Shown here: positions 6,082 to 15,000 of the stretch, piece by piece | Layout of the letters: every line of letters starts with the position of its first letter | How positions within the stretch are numbered: the first letter of the stretch is position 1 | NCBI GenBank assembly: GCA_002315625.1 | Contig: DCHH01000082.1 | Span: forward strand, 1-23,631 | DNA from: Bacteroidales bacterium UBA1757 | GTDB lineage: Bacteria > Bacteroidota > Bacteroidia > Bacteroidales > UBA1402 | Reading direction: 5' to 3' | DNA: 23,631 nucleotides | Program-made: the position numbers and the translations under genes | Notes under the pieces: model-generated | What the model saw: only the letters and a program-made list of their open reading frames with translations | What the model was told of the DNA's origin: nothing | The model's database searches: none

Positions 6082-9000
6082 ATGACAAAGGTTACTCATA
6101 TATCAGGCAGACTCACCACACTGTTGCTGTTGGCGGTTCTTTTGCTCCCGCTGGGAGGTTGGAACGGCGGCGTGCTCCGTGCCCAGCACATCAATGGTGA
6201 GGTCTATGGCGGCGGCCACAACGGAACCGTCAGTGGAAGCACCGAACTGTATATTTCAGCCGGTGAAATCGGTAATGACAGCCTTGTCGGTACTCCGTAC
6301 GGAGGCGTGTTCGGTGCAGGCGAAGGTGCTACGGCCATTGTTGCCGGTAATACTCAGGTCTATATTGCAGGCGGTCTGTTCTATAACCACATCTATGGTG
6401 GCGGAAAAAAGGCCGACCTTACCGGAAATGCCAATGTGAATATCTTTGGCGGTGTCATACGTGTCAATGTCTATGGCGGTTCGCGCCTGGCCGATGTCAA
6501 CGGCTATGCATTTGTCCATGTTCATGATTCGACGAATACCTCATCCAGTCCTGTACTGGGAACCGTCTATGGAGGTAACGATATCGGCGGAAATGTGAAA
6601 AATACAGCCGGTAAGGCCCCCGCTTTCTATAATGCGCTTGCAGCGGCAGACAAGGCCTCTGAGATGCCATCTGCCTTTGTCCGGATAAGTCAGACCAATG
6701 CCGCAAAGCAGCCGTACATCGGCAATGTCTTCGGTGGCAGCGATGGCGGTTATACCTACGTGGCCACTGCGACCGGCTATGACATCACCCTTCCGAACAA
6801 CCGTTATGAGGTTCAGAAGTACGGTTCGTCGGTCATTAGCGTAGAGACTAAGCCCCTCATTGACAGGACATATCTTGAATATGACGGAGGAACGGTGGGA
6901 AATATGTTTGCCGGCGGCGATAATGTCACTGTGAATTATGCGGCAAATATCCACGCCGCCTGCACTGGAACAGTGGCGGCCACTATCCCCAAGAAATACT
7001 TGTCTGTAAATAATACAAAAACAGTCAATGACGGTTTCCTTTCCGAATTTGAGGCGGACAATTATACCGTCAACGGAGATAATATAACCTTTACGTACGG
7101 CATTAACCGCTGTTTCGGCGGAAATAACAACGCTGCAATGAATATCCGCCCATCCTGGTTCATGCGGGCGGCCAACATCAACAACCTCTATTCCGGTGGC
7201 AACAAGGGCGATATGACCTACGCCAATGGTATTCTGGTCACGGTGGAAGGCACGGGAATGAAGGTGCAGAATGTCTTCGGCGGCTGCCGCCTTTCGGATG
7301 TCCACCCCACTGCCGGTACCATCACGGCCGAGACCCTCGACGGTTTCAGTTTCCCCGCAGGATATGCTGCCCGTGTCCTTATCAAGGGTGGAACTGTATA
7401 TAATGTGTATGGCGGTAATGATATCTCCGGACAGGTCTATCACGGAGCGAATGTTGTAATCCGTTCCGACATTGTGAATAATGTCTATGGCTCGGGCAAC
7501 GGTTCGTACGCATACCGCTCCAACGAAAGTGCAAAGAGTTCGGATTTCTATTTCCAGACCAACGGCCTGACCGGTCTCGAGGCTTTGAAGGCCCTCAACA
7601 GCCACCGGCCCAATACTGAGAATGTACTGATTGACCTTGCCGGAACCTCAACCAATACGACTTTCATCGGAGGCGCTGTCTTCTGTGGCGGTAACAGTGC
7701 CACCCTGCGCGACCTGACCGGCAGTCTGGAGTATGCCCGTGCCAAACTGAAAGTTGGTTCATACGTAATCTCCAACCAGATATTTCTTGGCAGTAACGGA
7801 GAGCAGATGCTCAATGAGGAGATTATTATGGGAATGAACAACCACGAATACAATACGAGCATTGACCTCACCCAGCACGAGCAGATGGTTGAGTACATGC
7901 GCGGTGTGGAGGTTGCTATCAAGCCGAGTGTCGAGTTCGCTGCGGATTATGTCGATTACAGCACATATATCGGTTCGCTGTATTGCGGCGGCAACAAGGG
8001 AAGCATGAGTGCAGCCGGCACTTTCAACATCGACTTCCTCAAGAAGATTGTGATTTACGACAAGCTTGTGGCAGGCTCGAATGATGCAAACGTGGCGGTC
8101 AAGAACGATTCAAAAAAACTGGACAATACAACATCAGCCCTTGTCAACCACTCGTATGTACTTGGCGGTCTGACTACCGAGGCACATCCCAAAGTGCAGC
8201 TGAACATTACCGATTTGAAGCTTGAACCCCGCCGGCTTGTTATCAACAACGTTGAGACGGGCGAATATGAATTGGTGTGGAACCGCTATCAGGGGATTGC
8301 TTCCGAGGGTGACATGAAGCTCTACAAGACCTTCTTGCACGGTGCAAACATCTATGGCGGCTGCTACTCCTCGGGATATGTCAACGGTGATGTCCAAATC
8401 AATATTTCCAATGATGTCACTACCTCCGACTTCAATACCGAGATAGCACGGGAAATCAAGGCCGACGGAACTTATACAGGCAAAACTGGTGTGGTTCATA
8501 ACTACGACTGGAACCATCATCAGTTCGAACCCTTTATCAGTCTGCTGACATGCTATGGCGGCGGATATGGTGAAGAAACCGAAATCTGGGGTAACACCAC
8601 TATCAACCTGACAGGTTCAGTCCGTATGATGAAAGCCCGTGGCGGCGGCGAACGCGGATGGGTCGGCAAGATGAGGCGTGACGCCACAACTGGAGCTATA
8701 CTGGATGAGGCGGATAAATTCAAGGCATACAACTACAACGATACGACAGACTACGTCGAGATTGAAAAAAAACAGGTTGAGACAGCATACGACGCCACGG
8801 TCCATCTTGACGCCGATATCATAGGAGACCTGGCAGACAAGACAACGGTTATCAATAATGTGTCTGAAATCTGTGGTGGCGGTTTTGCCGGTGTCGTGAC
8901 CGGTAATACCCACGCCCTGATTGACAACGGCTGCGTCTATACCGTATTTGGCGGAGCTTCCAATGCCCATATCTACGGAAGTGCCGAAGCTATCATCGGC

Positions 9001-12000
9001 AAGAACGGCCGGCCGTATGTGACCCAGACAGTCTATGGCGCCAATGACTTTGGCGGCCAGATTATGGGTGCTTCCGTCCATGAGACCGCAAATACCCATA
9101 CGGGCAGTATCAGCAAGGTGAAGAGCAACACCTACGTCGAATACATTGCCGGAGAAATCGGTTACAACACAGGTGAACATACTGCTCCGGACAGCATATC
9201 TCCCGACTTCGGTATCTTTGGCGGCAGTTACGGCTACTACGATTACTTCACGGAGACGGGCAACAAATACTACGGACAGTGTGTTTCCAAGCCCAACCTG
9301 ATGGGTAACATTACGATTGACCAGGATGGAGGAGTGCCCGAAGCGGACTTTGCTTCCAATACCTTTGTGAATATTTCGACCATGACCACGGATGCCCAGG
9401 ACAAGGTCATGCGTATCTATGGCGGCGGTCAGGGCTATCCCGGTCAGATGGGACTGGCCTGTACCCGTACGACATACGTCCTGATAAATGCGGCCAATTC
9501 AAATGCCAGACCCTCTTTCCTTGCCCAGTACGCATTCGGTGCCGGCGACTGCGCCAAGACCTGGATATCACGGCTCGATGCCTACAGCGGCAACATGCGC
9601 CATCTCTTCGGCGCCAACCGTGGAGTGAGCTATGTGCAGGAGGTTGATGACCTTGGCGGCGGCCCTTCATTGGTTTCTTCCATAACCAAACCGGCCGGTG
9701 GCGACAAGAACCTTACCTACATGGGTGAACGTTCTGTTCTGAATGTCTATCCCGGTATGATTGCCCCTCAGATGGACGTCTTTGCCTCTGGTGCTTTCTC
9801 GGGGACGAAGCGTACGGTGCTTAACCTTTACGGAGGTGAGGTCCATGATGTATATGGAGCCTCAATTGAGGAAGGAATCACATACCTGACCGAAGTGAAC
9901 GTACCCAAGGGTTCGACCATAAAGTGCAATGCCATCTACGGCGGCGGTAAGGGGCTTTATGCTGACCGCCCCTGCGACACCTACATTACTTCGATTAACT
10001 TCCACAGCGAGGATGCCACAGTAGAAGAGGCCATCTATGGCGGTAACTGCGACTACCGGTTTACGCGTCGTACTACCATTGATATCGATGTGCCGGTCAA
10101 AAACAGTCTTGGCAAACTTGTTGATGTCTATGGCGGCGGCAAGGGTATCAATACCATTTCGGAAATCACTTTCGTTACTCTGGAAAATGGAGCCGAGGTG
10201 AACAATGTGTTCGGCGGCGGCTGCGAAGGACAGGTGTATAACAAGCCTTCAGTCATCCAGTACATGCTGACCGTTGACTACTACAGGAACAGCTACACGA
10301 CAGGTGATAAAGATCATTCATATTGTCTGGGAGACTGCGAGATACAGGGATTCAACACCTGGAAGAATCAGGATGAAATCAAGAATATTTCCCTGTATGC
10401 AAAATCGACCACACCTATGACCATCGGTTCTCTGGCACCATTGAGCATGGGCTACACTTCCGAAGTCTATGACCACAACACCGAAATCCTTATTAATAAA
10501 GGTGCGGTCGTTGCCGGGAATGCCTACGGAGCAGGTTATGGAAAGAATGCATACACTGCAGGCGGTACCCACATCAAACTTCTTGGCGGTACGGTTCTGG
10601 GCAATATCTATGGTGGCGGCTACGGAGGCCCGGTAAAGGATACTCTTCACATTGCCGGAACGACGTTGGCTAACGGAATCGGTCCGATGGTGATGAACAC
10701 CAAGACGGAGGTCTATCTCAACGGAGGTACCTGTACCAATTCTTTCGGAAGCGGCTATCAGGGAGGTGTCTTTGGCCATACAAACACCTACGTCGGGCGC
10801 GACTATTGCGGCGACAGCGACGATAGGGTGTACTATGACGGCAACCCTGCAATCATGCGCAGCGTCTATGGCGGCGGTGAGGAGGGAAGCGTGGATTATG
10901 CCGTCAATTATTCCGACAACTCCAACATAGACGGCACCGGTAAGGCCAATATGTATATCTACTACGGACATATCGGTTACAAGTATGACCCGACAGCGAC
11001 CTACGACTCGCTGAAATATGTCGCGAACCTCGATTACCAGACCCTGAATGACAGTATTCTCTACAACAACGGAAACGTTTTCGGCGGCGGTTACGGAGAA
11101 GATGCCAATACCATCAATTCCGTTGTCAATATGTATGACGGTTTTGTCCGCAACAGTCTCTATGGCGGTGGTGAGATTGCTACAATCGGAAGAGGAAAGA
11201 TTCAGCTGGAAGCAGACAATGTCACCCGCACACTGAAAGAAATAACGGTACCCGGCTCTACACAGATCAATATGTATGGCGGCCATGTGCTTCGCGATGT
11301 CTTCGGAGGAGGACGAGGTTACAGCTTTGACCTGAAGGGTGATGAGGTTGTCGGCAATAAGTTCTATGCCGACGGTTACGTCTTCGGCAAGACGAAGGTG
11401 AACATATACCGTGGAGAGATTGGCACATCCGACCAGAAGAGCCTTGACTTAGGTTATGGCAACGTCTTTGGTGGCGGTAATGTCGGTTTCGTATATTCAG
11501 GAGAAGGAACGAAAGCTACCGAGACCAGCGGCAAACGCACTGCCGGGTATTACTATAAAGGCAGTTCTGATGTTATGACCGAAGACTGCAGCGTGCTGAT
11601 TTCCCCATACACGAAGGTCACCGACCCCGATGGGGCAGACGTCAATGGAAAACATTATGCCCAGTGCGCCTACGTGCCAACCGAACAGCTTAATTACCTG
11701 CTGGGCAAGAGCAATATGGCCGACTCGCTTGTCTGGGAGAAGATGGACTACCTGACGGGTGTGACTATTCACAATGCCGTATTCGCAGGTGGAAACGTGA
11801 CCCGAGGCGATTCCAAACTCTATGCCGATACCAAGACCGTGCTCGGCAATGCAGTGGCTGTACTCAACGACATCTACCACCGTGACCTGATTTCCGTCGG
11901 TACGGAACACACTGGAGGTATCTATGGCGACGGTAACCTGACATCTGTTGACGGATTCCGCGAGATATGTGTGGCCAACTATGGTACCGACTATTACAGT

Positions 12001-15000
12001 CTTGAAGCCGAAATCACTCCCAAGCAGTACTATGCTCTCAACGACCGTGAGAGGGCATACTTCCAGCTGATGTACAAGTGCGTCACTTCATACGGAAAAT
12101 ATGCCAAGGACCAGACCATTTCCGATGATGTCTATAAAAAGATGGATGCTGCGGAACAGGCAAACTGGACTCAGGCAGGTTTCTGCAGCGTCTATGCCGG
12201 CCGTCTGCTGAATACCATACAGCGTGCCGACTTCGTGGGTGTCCACGGCAGCCGTATCGTTCTGCAAGGCGCTCAGGACCGTACCGTCAGTGTGGCTGAC
12301 TATATGGAATATGCCATTAACCGTGTAGGCGAAGTGTCGCTTAACCAGCGTACTTCCAAAATCGAATCGAAGGAGTCTGCAGATGAGAAGAAACACGGCA
12401 ACTATTTCGGATTCTATAATAATGTGAATTTCCTCAAGGCGTTGACGAGTGACGTGCTGTTTGACTCTGAGCGTACCACCACAAGTACCCAGCACCCGGC
12501 AGACGGAAAGTCATTTTATAAGTTCAAGCTGGACAACAAGAACGACTACGCACGCAACAATGCCACTTCACCCAACAAGGTTGCACTTAACTCGGGTGTC
12601 TATCTCGAGATTGTCGATCATCTTGCCACTGCAAGCGGCGATGCCGGTTATAATGAGGGCGATAAGGTCTATGGCCCAATCACGGGTGTCGTGGAACTTG
12701 ACCTTATGGATTTGGGTGAGAATCTTGGCGGTGCGTTCGTCTATGCCAAGAACATCCATGGTGCACGAAGCGGTTCCATGAACGAACAGGCACACATCAC
12801 AGAGTACAATAACGGTGCGAGAACTCATGTCGGTTTTACATACGGAAGCATTGACCAGGGAATTGAAACCTCCGGTAACTTCGTCCATCCGGCCAAGTCA
12901 ATCATTGATGACTGCTATCCGGGCAGTGCCGACGTGACATCTCCCGGCCACTATTGGTTCCTGCGTGGTAGCATCTATGTCTATGACCAGTATATTTCTG
13001 CCTACACCGGAGCTTCGACAGCATATAAATCCGACGTCCAGATTCCTCTCACCATCGCTGCGGGTTCACATGGCCGACTGAAGATTCTTAATATCCAGCC
13101 GAACCTCTATGCATACTATGATAAGGACTACAACAAGCTGACAAGCGGTAAAGGTGTCGTCGTGAATGGTGTCACCTACCGCCTCAACGATGTGGTAACA
13201 TACTGGGATTGGAGCAGGATGTCGCCGGCTGAGAAACTGATGTTTGTGCATGATACATACATCGTCATGCAGAACTTCTCATATACCGGTGCAGGCGGTA
13301 CGGTCAATGTCCAGAAAGACGATGTCATGCTGTCCGATGAGTATGCTGCCCTGCCTTCGGATGTGACTGCGGAAGACGGTTCTACAGTATCCAAATCGCA
13401 GGCAGTGCGCATTTCCAACGCCACAAGCCACACCAACGGCTATGCTTTGACGGCAGACATTACCAATCCGGCCGATTGGGACGACCGCTATGTTCACGTT
13501 AAAGACCCCAACAATATCATTACAAAGGAGGCATACGAAAAGCTGACGGATGAACAGAAGAAAAACTATTTCGTTGGTCCGTCGTACAGTGCCACTGTTG
13601 GTGTCTATGGCCAGAGCGATTACAGCAAAGGCGAGATTATAAATGAGGAAATCCATGGTGCCTACACCAAGATTCCGTCAGGACTGATGCCTGCCGGTCA
13701 GGCTACCGTTGAGCAGGCGTATATCACGACAGGAGAAATCACCTATACCTACGAAGGGACCAAGAAGACTCTGATGGCCGGTGTGGGTATCTCCAAAACG
13801 GAATATGATGTTGCCAAACTGGTGCCAGGCAATGTCGATAAGCTCGATGAAGCATACGTTTGCAACGGTACGCTGCAACTCAAGGAAAGCTACATTATTA
13901 CGGGCGACCTGATTTCCACCACAATGTACAATAGCCTTTCTTCAGCCCAGAAGAACCAGTTCTCAAAGGCTTATATCTGTACCGAGGCAGGTAAGTATGG
14001 CGGTACCTACTACGAAGGCAATCAGAACTACGATGCCTTGAAGGGATGGTGCGACCTGACGGCTGACGACCGCTCGCACTTCACCTTCAACTATGACGCC
14101 CTTGACCTGTTCATCAATGACCTCGATCCGACAGCCACAATTGGTGCGTATGACAAGCCAGGCAGTCTTACTCCTTATTATGACCGGGTCATTGAACTGG
14201 ACTACAGTGCGAAGTGCCATACGGCGGCCACATACCGCGGAAACGGAGCGACAATGGATTCTTCGTATGCTGTTGGTGACCTCATCAACCGTATCCAGTA
14301 TGAGAAGGTGCCGAACGAGATGATACATTATTCCTATCTCAAGGCTTCAAGCGGTGTTCCGGTCAATGTGGTCAATACAGGCTTTGAATACGGAGATGTC
14401 GTCTATTCTGTGGGCGATACCATCTCTGCACAAAGATGGACTGACATTGAACATACGGCATTTGCTTCCAACATTACCCGTCTCACATTCGCAACCGGTG
14501 GCATCTATTACTATTGCAAGGATTCCTACCAGGTAGGCGGACAGGGAACGGTTGCCGGAGCATACACTTATGCCACCAACATCTACGGCACCTCAAAGAC
14601 CTATGACATAAATACCGAGCCTATTCCTGTCGGTGCCGTCATCAGCTACGACAACTACCAGCATCTGCCCAACCTGCAGAAGAACTTCTCCATTACGGGT
14701 GTTTCTCCTGTTGAGACCAGTACGCTCTATGTGGCCCGCGATGCCAACATGGCCGACGTGCAGAAAGACCGTGTCATCACTGTGATTTACCAGTATCAGT
14801 ATGACGAAAGCACGACCGACAACCAGATGTCAACCGTCACGGAACGTCATGTGGTCAATATCCACCTGCTCTTCCGCAGCGGTGCTCCGAGCATCGGCCG
14901 TCTGAAAGTGCCGGGAGCCGTACTGCCTGGAGCCACAGTTGGTCTCAAGCAGCCTTCTGTCACCAAGGGAGCATACGAAATCCTCGGCGGCGGATGGGAA

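Noticed and set aside
6541..7605. 354-codon open frame on the - strand opposite the giant gene
   Set aside because: It mirrors the GGC/GCC-rich, stop-poor codon pattern of the YGGG array. Its translation is low-complexity Ile/Val/Asp-rich with no domain. Similar antisense frames recur at 10318-11286 and 21762-22517 for the same reason.
6199..11940. CRISPR-like or DNA-level tandem repeat array
   Set aside because: Repetition is at protein level inside one long open frame; the DNA units vary in length and sequence, with no constant repeat-spacer pattern.
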